A stretch of 64,000 nucleotides of DNA, taken from JALZKA01 sp963786495. GTDB lineage: Bacteria; Actinomycetota; Thermoleophilia; Solirubrobacterales; 70-9. The DNA lies in NCBI GenBank assembly GCA_963786495.1, contig CAWAZL010000006.1, forward strand, positions 1-64,000. Reading direction: 5' to 3'. A program made the translations under genes and the position numbers. Position 1 is the stretch's first letter. Each line of letters opens with the position of its first letter. A model generated the notes under the pieces. That model ran no database searches, had not been told where the DNA came from, and saw only the letters and a program-made list of their open reading frames with translations. Below are positions 51,618 to 61,251 of this stretch, in pieces.

Positions 51618-52766
51618 GCCTGCTTGGCGGCGAGGGGGGCGCGTGGCTTATCGAGCTCATCGACTTCGAGCGGGCTACGGGCGGCTCCTTCATCCCGATG
51701 TGCCGCGCGCTCCTCGCGGATGCCCGCGCGCGCGGCTGGACCGCCGACGCGGTGGTTCCGCACGCGGCCGCCGCGGCTCCTTGGGTTGAGGACCTGCGAA
51801 AGGACGGCGCTCGCGTCCACGTCGCGCCGGACGCCGGCGACTTCGCACTCGGAAAGTGGCTCGGAAAGCTCATGGACCGCGGCTCTCCGAACGTCGTTCT
51901 CCACTCGCACTTCCACGGCTTCGACGTCGCTTCCTGGCTTGCGTCGAGGTCGCGCCCGGACGCCGCCCTGGTCTGGCACATCCACAGCGTCTACTCGCGC
52001 AACCCCGCGCAGATGGCGCGAGCCACGGTCAAGCTAGGCGCGACGGGGCGGAGGGTCGATGCGCTCCTGTGTCCGGCCCCGAACATCGTCGAGTCGACCG
52101 TGCGTCGTGCCGCGGTGCGCTCGCGCGTCCACTTCGAGCCCAGCGCTATCGACCTGCAAACCTTCCCGCTCGCCACAGCCGGCGACCGTATCGAGGCAAA
52201 GCGGTCGCTCGGCCTCGATCCGGAGCGGACGGTGGTCGGCCATTTCGGCTGGCACTGGCACCTAAAGGGCGGAGACGTCTTTCTCGAGGCCGTGCGGGAG
52301 CTCGTCGACAACGGGTACGACGTGGTCGCGGCCGAGCGCGGCGGGCGCATCGAATACCTCGAGTACGCGAAGAAGCTGGGTCATTTCCGACCGACTCGTG
52401 ATCCTGCCGCCCGCCGACTTGGTCTGGGTCCTTCACGCCGCGACCGACGTGATGATCTCCTCCTCGCGGAACGAAGGCATGGCATACGCAACGCTCGAGG
52501 CGCTGGCGACCGGCACGCCCGTCGTGGCAACGGACATCCCAGGCCACGCTTATCTCGCCGAACACATCGACGCCTGCGTGGTGACCGGCCACGATCCCGC
52601 CGAGATCGCGGCTGCCACAGCCCGCGTTCTCGACCGGCCCTCTGAGCAAGCCGCCGTGGAGGCGTCAGAGGCCCGGCAGTGGATCGCGGACAATCTCGAG
52701 ATGGAGGCCGCCGCAGCTCGGCAGATCGACCAGTTCGAAGAACTGCTTGAGGCTCGACCGCGCTGA
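51614..52766 (+). CDS. GT4-type glycosyltransferase, paralogue A, one frameshift
   Basis: GTG 51614. N-domain WLIELIDFERATGGSFIPMC, VVLHSHFHGFDVASWLASRS, LVWHIHSVYSRNPAQMARAT. C-domain VVGHFGWHWHLKGGDVFLEA, then a one-base shift near 52380 to DRLVILPPADLVWVLHAATD, and SRNEGMAYATLEALATGTPV (the E-x7-E motif), PGHAYLAEHIDACVVTGHDP. Ends at 52766; about 384 residues. The intended protein is GT-B fold using an NDP-sugar. Nearly the same plan occurs in the next gene. Confidence 0.85.
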
Positions 52767-53914
52767 TGGAGAGCTCCGCCGCGCCACGACGCATCATCCA
52801 GCTGCTCGATTACGACCGGCCGAAAGGGGGCTCGTTCATCGCCATGATCCGAGCGATCCTCAAAGAGGGGTCCGATCGCGGCTGGAAGCCGGGGGTTATC
52901 GCGTTCTCCAGCGCCGGCGAGGCGCCGTGGATCGAAGAGCTGAAGAGGGACGGGGTCGAGGTACACCTGGCACCCGAGGAGCTCCGGGGGCGGTACAAGC
53001 GCCTCGGCCGTGGCTAGGGGCACAGCTTCCAAAGGAGGGCCGCCTCGTCCTCCACTCGCACTTCCACGGCTTCGATATCGCTTCGGCGCTGGCTACCCGC
53101 CGCCGCCCCGACACTCGTCTCGTGTGGCACGTCCACAGCGTCTACAACCGCGACCCGATGCGGGTCTCGAAGGCCGTAGCGAAGTTCGTCATGTTCCGCC
53201 GTTCGGTTGACGCGTATCTGTGCCCGGCCGAGAACATCGTTGATCAGACCGTTCTGCGCGGTGCGCCACGAGCCCGGGTCCATCTTGTGCCGAGCGCGAT
53301 CCAGATCGGCGAGTTTCCGCTGGTTGAACCGCAGGACCGCGCCGCCGCGAAGCGGGAGCTGGGCATACCCGATGGTCCTGCCGCGCTCCTCCACTTCGGC
53401 TGGCACTGGAAGCTCAAGGGCGGTGACGTCTTCCTGGAGACCCTCGCCCGGCTGCGGGATCGACGGGCTCGACGTTCTCGGCGTCGAGCGCGGGGGAGGC
53501 GAGGAGTACGGGAGCTACGCCGAGCAGCTCGGGATGGCTGACAGATTGATCGTTCAGGAGCCGGTCGACCATGTTGCTCAGCTCCACCGTGCCGCGGACC
53601 TCCTGGTCTGCTCGAGTCGGGAGGAAGGCATGGCGTACGCGACGCTGGAAGCGCTGTGTTCTGGAGTACCGGTCGTCGCTACCGCGATTCCGGGTCATGT
53701 CTACGTCGGTCGCCACGTCGAGGCTTGCCGGCTGACGGGGCACGAGCCGGTTGAGATCGCGCACGCCGTCCAGGAAGTCCTCGGCAGGGACCCGGAACAG
53801 GCCGCACGGCGAGGCCAAGGATGCCCGCGGCTGGGTTGAGCAAAATCTCTCCGCAGCGGTCGTGGCAGCCAGATCGTCGAGCGTTACGAAGGCCTCGCGG
53901 GCGAGCGGCCATAG
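52766..53914 (+). CDS. GT4-type glycosyltransferase, paralogue B, several frameshifts
   Basis: ATG 52766 overlaps the previous stop by one base (RRIIQLLDYDRPKGGSFIAM). Breaks near 53005, 53460, 53810 and 53865 separate LVLHSHFHGFDIASALATRR, LLHFGWHWKLKGGDVFLETL, GLDVLGVERGGGEEYGSYAE, SREEGMAYATLEALCSGVPV, PGHVYVGRHVEACRLTGHEP, EAKDARGWVEQNLSAAVVAA and IVERYEGLAGERP, stop 53912-53914. Restored length is about 380 residues. It is a tandem duplicate of paralogue A. The E-x7-E motif is present. Confidence 0.8.
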
Positions 53915-53991
53915 CTCTCGGCGAGCTCGGGGAAGGCCAGGCGACCTCAGGCGGAGGCTCGGTGAGCCAGTCTCGGTTCGGTCGCAGCCGA

Positions 53992-54869
53992 TCACGGGTC
54001 TGAAGCAGCTTGCGGCGGGCACGGATAGCCGTCATATGCGGCCCGCGGGCTCGTTTCGCGCCGAAGCCGCCGCTGCACGTCTGCAAGGCGGCCCTGCGGC
54101 AGCGTCCTCGACAGAGCTCGAATAGGCCGCGGGAGTCGAAGGACCCGATGCAAGACGCACTCGTTTCGCGTGAGCATCATAAGCTCGTCCTTCGATTGAG
54201 AGTCCGCGCGGTCGCGTTGGACCAGAACGGGCACTCGGTGCGGCCTGGGCGCCTGTCAGCCGGCCGCGAGCATCCGCAGCATGAGGTCCCAGTCGTCGAC
54301 GCCGGCCACGAGGAGGAGAACCCCCGACTTCTTGGATTGCGTCGCGCCGCGCATCAGCCGAGCTCATGATGAAGTTCCCGGCGACCAGGCGCAGGAGAAA
54401 TTGCTCGGCCCGATGTCGCTCAGGGCGGATTCGGTCGTAATGCTCGAGCGAGGTCCGCCGGTTGATCCGGGCGAGGCCTTCGTTGTACAGGTATGCATCG
54501 GTGTAGGCAAAGCCTGCCGCGGGTGCGGAGTCGAGGGCGGCGCCCATGCTCTCCAGAAAGCTCGGCATCCACATGTCGTCGTTGTCAAGAAATGCCACGT
54601 ACGGTGCCGTGGTAGAGCGAGACACCCGTATTGCGCGCGCCGGCGACGCCTTGGTTTTCTTGCCGGTGGAGTCGAACCCGCGATTCGGCGCGCGAACGCT
54701 TCCACCAGTCGGGCGTGTCGTCCGGCGATTCCGTCGTCGACGACGATCAGCTCGAAGTGCTTCGACGGTTTGTGTGAGGATCGACGTGAAGCGTGGCGTC
54801 GATGGTCCGCGAGCCGTTGTAAGCCGGGACGACGACACTAAAGCTCGGGGCTGGCAACTCGATCGACAA
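53992..54869 (-). CDS. GT2-family glycosyltransferase, several frameshifts
   Basis: Start near TTG 54868 (SIELPAPSFSVVVPAYNGSR, the GT-A N-terminus), then FELIVVDDGIAGRHARLVEA, APYVAFLDNDDMWMPSFLES (D-x-D-like metal site), AAGFAYTDAYLYNEGLARIN, LLRLVAGNFIMSSADARRDA, and in another frame VPVLVQRDRADSQSKDELMM, LTRNECVLHRVLRLPRPIRA. Frames change about four times. The C-terminal end is not certain; stops at 53992 or 54032 depend on which frame is real. Inverting GT-A enzyme of the EPS locus, downstream of wzx on the same strand. Confidence 0.68.
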
Positions 54870-56425
54870 TCTAGGGCCCTCCCTTCGATTCCGAGCGAGC
54901 TGACAAGAGTCGGGGACACGCGCCCTCCGAGCATCCGCAGGGTCGATCCGACCTCGTCGAAGCTTTGCGGTGAGATCAGGCGAAGAGCGCCGAGGTAGAC
55001 CAAGACGCCAATCACCAACTCAAGCGCGAGGATCAGGATCGCGCCGATTGTGTCTCGCGACTCCGCGTCGAACGCCGCCTCCACTCCGAAAAGCGCAGCG
55101 GCCATGATCACAGCGGCGACCAGGCTGGGAAGCGCTTCGCGCGCGGAGACCCGGAAGGGGATGTCGAGCAGCAGGCGAGCCGAGCGCAACGCGTACAGGG
55201 CGCCGCCGATAGCCCCAATGGACAGAGCGGCGGCGATCGCTTCGAATCCGATCGGCACGGCTGCGAGCATCAGGCTGATCGTCAGGCCCGTGGAGACCAG
55301 GTGCATCCGTGTGAGCTGGTCCGGCCTTCCGTGCGCTTTGAGCGCCTCGGATACGACCGAGCCGATCATCCCGGCGGCTGTGACTGCTGCCATGGCGGCT
55401 GCCGCATGGCCGGCCTCGCGCCAGACGTCGCCGAACAAGACCACCGCGAGCGGCTCTCCGAGCGGAATGAGGATGAGGCTCATGGGCATCGCGATCAGGC
55501 AGGTCCAGCGCAAGGACCTCAAGAAAGCGCCACGAAAGCGTTCAAGGTCCTCGGCTATCCGTGAGAAAGCGGGGAACAGCACGTAAGCGGACGCTGCGAG
55601 GAGGGCCTGAAACGGTGTGCTTGCCAGGCGGTACCCGTAGCGAAACTGGCCGAGTTCCGCGATTCCCAGGGATCGCCCGACGATGATCGCGTCGGCTTGC
55701 TGTCCAGCCTGAAGGATGAAGGTGGCCGTGAAGACGTGGCGACCGAAAGCCACAAGCTCGCGCCACATTCCGACGTTCGCAAGCCTGAGTTTCGGTCGCC
55801 AACGAGCCAGGAGCCACGTCAGGGTGACGTCGGCGGCGGCCGCTGAGTAGTAGCCGATGACCAGCGACCAGACGCCCATGTCGTTCGAGGCAGCAACGAT
55901 CGAGGTGATGGCAAAGACGACGACCTGACCAGGCTCGATCACGATCCGCCGCCAGAAGACGAAGCGCCGTTGCATCATCGCGTCCGGCACGATGCTCAGC
56001 GCCCGCAGCGCGATCATCCCGGACATCACCGCGGCGACCTCCGCGATCTCGCTGCTGTCGAAGAACGCGCCAAGGATTGGAGCGGCCGCGAGCGCAACGA
56101 GGCCGAACATGACTCCGTTCGCGAACGTGGCTACCACCGCGGTCGCCGCAGCCTCCTGCAGGCGATCACGCCGCTGCACGACGGCGGACCCAAATCCGGT
56201 GTCGGTCAGGAGCATCGCGAACCCCAACAGGATCGTCGCCGCCGCGTAGACACCGAAGTCGGACGGAGTGAGCAGCCGTGCAAGCACGGTATAGGTGGCG
56301 AGATGCATCGCCTGCGCCAGCGTGAAGCCGGCCGCAGAGAGGCTCGCCCCTCGGACGACGGTCCCCGTTAGCCGGCCGTGCTCCTCCTGAGGGCTCGGCT
56401 CTTGATCGGGGTCGCCTAAGCCCAC
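54870..56425 (-). CDS. Oligosaccharide flippase (Wzx-like, MATE/MOP superfamily)
   Basis: GTG 56425 (GLGDPDQEPSPQEEHGRLTG) is preferred; the ORF remains open further upstream without a plausible protein. About 515 residues with twelve or more hydrophobic spans: RGASLSAAGFTLAQAMHLAT, YTVLARLLTPSDFGVYAAAT, GFGSAVVQRRDRLQEAAATA, VVIALRA-type helices, RRIVIEPGQVVVFAITSIVA, LGIAELGQFRYGYRLASTPF. This is the lipid-linked repeat-unit flippase of Wzy-dependent polysaccharides. The end near 54870 requires a small frame correction before a TAG close to the GT2 start. Confidence 0.87.
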
Positions 56426-56467
56426 GGGCGGGATTCTAGGCGAGCCCTGCGCGTAGCTTCGACTGGA

Positions 56468-57570
56468 ATGGCGCGGATCTTGATGGTGGTGCGGCCGAGC
56501 AAGGGTGGTGCGTTCGGGCACGTTGCGCGCCTCAGCGCCGCCTTGATGGAGCGCGGTCACGATGTCGCCGTTGCGGGTCCTCACTCGGCGCACGAGGGGT
56601 CGCTGCCCGTTGAGTTGCTTCACGTAGGCATGGGGCGCGAGATCGACTCAGGCCAGGACGCGGCCGCGGTCAGGCGCCTTGCTGCGCTCTATCGCAGCTG
56701 GAAGCCAGACCTCATTCACGCTCATGGCTCGAAAGGAGGAGTCGCGGCACGCCTCGCGCGCGCACGGGCGCCACGGATCCCGCTCGTCCTCACGCCCCAC
56801 AATTACGCCTTCACCAATTGGTTCGCAAGCCGCAATCAGCAGCGGGCATACCGGGTGATCGAGACCGCGCTCGGCTCCCTTGCCACCCGCACCCTCTGCG
56901 TGTGCGAGGCCGAGGGCCGCATCGCCCGTCGGGTCGGCCGCCCCGGGCAAGGGTGCGGGTCGTCCACAACGGGATCAATCCCTTGCCTGAGGCCGAGCCG
57001 GACCCAGCGCTCCTCGAGTTCCGCGGCGCGGGCAGGCTGGTGTGCGCGATCACGGAGTTCAGCCCACCGAAGGGGATACCGACGCTCATCGAGGCGATGG
57101 GACTGCTGCGAAACGACCACCCCGGCGTCAGGCTCGCGATCGCGGGCGACGGGCCGACCCGGGATGAGGTCACATTCGCGATCGAGCGCGCTGGGGTCGG
57201 TCGAACCGTGCGCCTTCTTGGGCAGGTCGAGTTCCCCGCAGCGGTGCTGGCCGCAGCAGACGTATTCGTCTCCCCGGGCTGGTCCGAATCGTTCCCCTAC
57301 GCGATCCTCGAGGCGATGAGCGCCGAGATGCCGATCGTGGCCACGGACGTCGGCGGCGTTGGAGAGGCGATCGAGGACGGCAGTACCGGACGGCTGGTCC
57401 CGCCTCAGGCCGCTTTGCCGCTGGCAAGCGCGCTCGCTGCAACAGCGGGCGATCCCAGCGAGGCGCGGGCGATGGGTTTGCGGGCCGGCGAGCGGATGAG
57501 GAGCCGGTTCACCTTCGAGAAGATGATCGAGGGCACGCTTTCGGTCTACCGGGAGCTTGGCGTCTCGTGA
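56468..57570 (+). CDS. GT4-family glycosyltransferase, one frameshift
   Basis: ATG 56468, divergent from wzx by 42 bp. ARILMVVRPSKGGAFGHVAR, HAHGSKGGVAARLARARAPR, LVLTPHNYAFTNWF, TRTLCVCEAEGRIARRV; the frame shifts near 56945 to VRVVHNGINPLPEAEPDPAL, ITEFSPPKGIPTLIEAMGLL, LAIAGDGPTRDEVTFAIERA, SPGWSESFPYAILEAMSAEM (E-x7-E-like) and VATDVGGVGEAIEDGSTGRL. About 367 residues. Coupled by GTGA to the next gene. Confidence 0.88.
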
Positions 57571-58718
57571 CGCTTCGAGTGGCGCACGTGATCACCGGCC
57601 TCGAGACTGGGGGCGGCGAGGTCCTTTTGGGGCGCCTGGTGGAACGACTCGACGCGAGCGAGGTGGCGGGGCCGGTGGTCTCGCTCACGAGCAAGGGGGA
57701 GGTCGCGGCGCGGATCGAGGCGGCGGGTGTCGAGGTTCAGGCTCTCGAGATGAAGACCCGCCCGGGCCCGCGCGATCTCAGGCGCCTGCGCGCGGCGATC
57801 ACTGCGGCTCGGCCAGACGTCGTCCAGACCTGGCTTCTTCACTCAAACGTCTTGGGCGGCCTCGCTGCGTCGGTGCCGACGAAGATCCCGGTCGTCTGGG
57901 GAGTGCACCAGAACGAGGCAACCCGGGCGAGCTTCGGCGCTTCCGCCGCAGTCCTCCAGAAGCTCGAGCGCCGTCTCTCGCGATGGGTTCCACGCCGGAT
58001 CGTCGCCTGTTCGGCTTCCGCCGAGGACATGATGCGCAGGAGCGGCTATGACGCTGCGCGAATCGAGCGGATCGACAACGGCTTCGACTCGCAGGTCTTC
58101 CACCCCGATGAGGAGGACCGCCAATCGGTGCGCGCAGAGCTTGCAGTTGATGGCGACACCCCGGTCGTGGGCCACGTGGCGCGCTTTCACCCGGTGAAGG
58201 ACCAAGCAACGCTTCTCGGCGCTTTCAAGCTCCTGTTGGATGCCCGCCCCGAGGCGGTCCTCGTCATGGCTGGGGAGGGCCTCGATCCGGGGAACGCGGA
58301 CCTCGCCAAGCTCACCGGCCCGCTTGGCGACTCGATCCGCCTTCTGGGCCCACGCGGCGACGTGCCTCGGCTCATGCGGGGATTCGACGTGGCGGTGCTC
58401 TCGTCCGCAGGCGAGGCCCTGCCACTTGTGATCGGCGAGGCCATGGCCACGGGGCTGCCGTTCGTCTCAACCGACGTCGGCGATGCGAGGGAAGTCATCG
58501 GCGATACCGGGCGGGTGGTGCCTGTCCGCGATCCGCAGGCGCTGGCGGCGGCGCTCGGTGAAGTGATCGCCGCGCCGCCGGCCGCCCGCCGGCAGATGGG
58601 CTTCGCTGCTCGCGAGCGGATCGACAGCGAGCGCTCGCTCGAGGACATGGTGGGGCGCTACGTCGACCTGTGGTCGCAGGTCGCAGATCAGGCGCGCTCG
58701 GCGAGGACGCGCGCGTAG
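57567..58718 (+). CDS. GT4-family glycosyltransferase
   Basis: GTG 57567, 383 residues, intact. RVAHVITGLETGGGEVLLGR, VVQTWLLHSNVLGGLAASVP, RIVACSASAEDMMRRSGYDA, VVGHVARFHPVKDQATLLGA, AVLVMAGEGLDPGNADLAKL, SSAGEALPLVIGEAMATGLP (E-x7-E), VSTDVGDAREVIGDTGRVVP. Retaining GT-B enzyme of the EPS locus. Its 3' end overlaps the convergent gene by 31 bp. Confidence 0.92.
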   Translation: MTLRVAHVITGLETGGGEVLLGRLVERLDASEVAGPVVSLTSKGEVAARIEAAGVEVQALEMKTRPGPRDLRRLRAAITAARPDVVQTWLLHSNVLGGLAASVPTKIPVVWGVHQNEATRASFGASAAVLQKLERRLSRWVPRRIVACSASAEDMMRRSGYDAARIERIDNGFDSQVFHPDEEDRQSVRAELAVDGDTPVVGHVARFHPVKDQATLLGAFKLLLDARPEAVLVMAGEGLDPGNADLAKLTGPLGDSIRLLGPRGDVPRLMRGFDVAVLSSAGEALPLVIGEAMATGLPFVSTDVGDAREVIGDTGRVVPVRDPQALAAALGEVIAAPPAARRQMGFAARERIDSERSLEDMVGRYVDLWSQVADQARSARTRA

Positions 58719-59872
58719 ATCTCCTCGATTCGGGCGACCCAGGCTTCGACGTCGTGCTGCTCGCGCTTGAACACCTTGCCGGCGTCGCCCAGGCGACTGC
58801 CAAGCGACTGGTCGTCGAGTAGCCGCGAAGCCGCCGCGGCGAGCGCGTGTGGGTCCCTGGGCGGTACGAGCAAGCCTGTCTCCTCGTGCCGGATCAGCTC
58901 GGGTAGGCCGCCGACGTCCGTTGCGACGACGGGCAGCCCCGCGTCCATGTACTCCATGACGGAAAGTGGCCCGCCCTCGAAGTCCGAGCAACACACCGCG
59001 ACGTCGAACGCCGCCAGGAGATCGGGGACGTCGTCGCGGTATCCGGTCATCAGGACCAGGTCCTGAGCCTCGAGCCTCGCTATCTCACGCTCCAGCTTCG
59101 CTCGCTCGGGACCCTCGCCCACGATGACGACTCGGAGCTCCGGCCTGGTCTGACTGAGCAGCTTGCCGGCTTCGATCAGAACTTCGAGCGCCTTCTCTGA
59201 TCGCAGGTTCGCGACCGTTCCGACGACCGTGGCGCCCTCTGCCAATCCAAGGGTGTTGCGCGCCCCTGCTCGCCCCGCCCGATCATCGCGGCGCGCCACG
59301 CCGTTCTTGACCAGGGTGATGTCCGCGGGGCGAATTCCCTCGACCTCGATCATCTGCCGGCGCCCCTCTTCAGAGACGGCGATGAACTCGTCGGCGCCTC
59401 GAGCGATCCACGCGCGGTCGACGAAGCGATGAAAAGCTCCGCTCTCGGAGTACGACCACATGTGCTCGTGCGCGATCACCGCGGGCTTTCGCGCCAGTCT
59501 GGCCATGAGGACCGCCCAGGCGTTCGAGCCGAACTTATGCGCATGGATCAGGTCGACGTCTTCGGCGCGGAGAAACTGCAAGAAGCTCCGCCAGGGGGCG
59601 ATGTCCCACCTCGACGAGCGTGCGATCCCACGCACTTCCACACCAGCCGCTCTCAAACGGCCAACGGATTCGCTGCCCGGGGGCTCGACTTCGGTCTTGT
59701 CGGTCCAGCGCGTGACGAAGAGGGAGCGCCGGTACCGCTCCGGGTCCAGTCGGACGAGAAGGTCCAGCGCCAGGGTCTCGGCGCCGCCAATGTCATCGAG
59801 CGTGTCGAGCAGGCAGACGACGTGGGGAATGCGCGCCGAAGTTTCGTCAGGCCTCATCGGCGCTCGCGACAT
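58688..59872 (-). CDS. GT4-family glycosyltransferase
   Basis: 394 residues, intact. HVVCLLDTLDDIGGAETLAL, LIHAHKFGSNAWAVLMARLA, IAHEHMWSYSESGAFHRFVD, FIAVSEEGRRQMIEVEGIRP, TVANLRSEKALEVLIEAGKL, RVVIVGEGPERAKLEREIAR, CSDFEGGPLSVMEYMDAGLP (E-x7-E), VATDVGGLPELIRHEETGLL. Overlaps the O-antigen ligase gene by 19 bp upstream (same strand), so likely translationally linked to it. Confidence 0.92.
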   Translation of the reverse strand: MSRAPMRPDETSARIPHVVCLLDTLDDIGGAETLALDLLVRLDPERYRRSLFVTRWTDKTEVEPPGSESVGRLRAAGVEVRGIARSSRWDIAPWRSFLQFLRAEDVDLIHAHKFGSNAWAVLMARLARKPAVIAHEHMWSYSESGAFHRFVDRAWIARGADEFIAVSEEGRRQMIEVEGIRPADITLVKNGVARRDDRAGRAGARNTLGLAEGATVVGTVANLRSEKALEVLIEAGKLLSQTRPELRVVIVGEGPERAKLEREIARLEAQDLVLMTGYRDDVPDLLAAFDVAVCCSDFEGGPLSVMEYMDAGLPVVATDVGGLPELIRHEETGLLVPPRDPHALAAAASRLLDDQSLGSRLGDAGKVFKREQHDVEAWVARIEEIYARVLAERA

Positions 59873-61242
59873 CGCGCCCTAGCCAGCGCCAGGAGCGCCG
59901 GGCCCAGGCTGAGGAGGAGCCAGAGGATCTTCGAGTGCTCCTCCGAGAGGAAGAAGTAGCCGGCCAGGACGGCCGCGATCGCCATCAGCGCGGCCGCGGC
60001 CAGCATGGCCCCTTCGCGGTTGTCGGCGCGCGAGTACATGAGATACGCCTTCACCATCATCGCGATGCAGGCGAACACGATGCCCAGGAACAGGCAGAGC
60101 CCGACGATCCCGAGCTCGCTGAGCACCTGCAGGTACATGTTGTGCGCGACGGCAGGCTGATCGACTACGTACTCGTCGAAGCGGATCGCCCCCGGCTCGA
60201 GCAGGTAGTGGATGGAGGAGACTTGGAAGTTGGCGGCCCCGACTCCGTGTACGGGCTGGTCCTCGACCATTCGCCAGCCGATGTTCCAAATGTCTGTGCG
60301 GCCACTGCCGCCGTCGGAGGCGGTGACACGCTCGTACGCCTCCGGGTTGCCCGAGAAGTAGATGAATGCGCCCACTATCACCAAGGCGGTCGCGATCACA
60401 GCCTGGAGGCGCGCCCGATATGCAACGAGCATGCCGACGAGGAGCGCCGCGACCAGGGCGATCAGCCCGCCTCGCGAGAGCGTCAGCAGGACGCCGAAGA
60501 GAAGCATTGACACCGCTAGCCCTGCCATCAACCTCACCCCGGCTGGGCGTTCTTTGCTGAAGAGGAACGGCGTTGCCAGCGCCATCCCGGTCACCAGCAG
60601 GGTGGCGAACTCGTTTGGATCGGCCACTGTGCCGGCCAAGCGGTTCAGGCCGTTCGCGGCCGTGGGGCTCGAGGCGAGTGCAGAAGCGCTTGGCTGGGTC
60701 ACATAGCCATACAGGGCGGCTAGCGTCGCCCCGGTGAGGAACGCTGCATAAACAAGCCGGACGTCGCGCTGGGTGCGGATTGCAGCAAAGACGATCGGAA
60801 ACAGCGCGAAGTTGAGGATGAAGGATGCGCTTGCGGTCGGGATCCGGGAGGCGTCCTCAGCCCAGACAAAGGAGGCCGTGTTCCACGCCACGAGCATGAC
60901 GATCGCGATCATCAAACCCGGGTGAACCTGCGGGAACTCGCGGCGCTTGCTTCCGAACGCCGTCGCCGAGGCCAGCCATGAGAGCGCAAGCACCGCGCCC
61001 GCAAGCTTCGCAAGGCTGAGCGCCGGGCCGGTCAGGCTTGGCACGAGCTCAAGGAACGAGAGCGCGACGAATCCAACGAGCCCCGCGGTGAGGCTGGTCA
61101 GGGTGAGGAGGGCGAGCGCGATCGCGAGGGACGCCGCGATCGCGGCGATGGGGGAAATCCCCGCGACGATGCCTACGGTCGCTGCCGTCAATCCGAAGAA
61201 CAGCGGGATCAGCAGTTCGGCCGGATCCGTGCGCAGCGCCAC
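59854..61242 (-). CDS. O-antigen ligase/Wzy-type polymerase family membrane protein
   Basis: 462 residues with ten to twelve transmembrane spans (LLIPLFFGLTAATVGIVAGI near the start). The large periplasmic loop before the last spans contains WRMVEDQPVHGVGAANFQVS, then PAVAHNMYLQVLSELGIVGL, the typical Wzy_C/O-antigen ligase signature (G-x-G-x-x-x-F and H-N-x-y-L). It probably polymerises or ligates the lipid-linked repeat units made by the locus. Intact; follows the Wzz-BY-kinase gene by 9 bp. Confidence 0.9.
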   Translation of the reverse strand: MALRTDPAELLIPLFFGLTAATVGIVAGISPIAAIAASLAIALALLTLTSLTAGLVGFVALSFLELVPSLTGPALSLAKLAGAVLALSWLASATAFGSKRREFPQVHPGLMIAIVMLVAWNTASFVWAEDASRIPTASASFILNFALFPIVFAAIRTQRDVRLVYAAFLTGATLAALYGYVTQPSASALASSPTAANGLNRLAGTVADPNEFATLLVTGMALATPFLFSKERPAGVRLMAGLAVSMLLFGVLLTLSRGGLIALVAALLVGMLVAYRARLQAVIATALVIVGAFIYFSGNPEAYERVTASDGGSGRTDIWNIGWRMVEDQPVHGVGAANFQVSSIHYLLEPGAIRFDEYVVDQPAVAHNMYLQVLSELGIVGLCLFLGIVFACIAMMVKAYLMYSRADNREGAMLAAAALMAIAAVLAGYFFLSEEHSKILWLLLSLGPALLALARARCRERR

Positions 61243-61251
61243 GCTGCCCGC

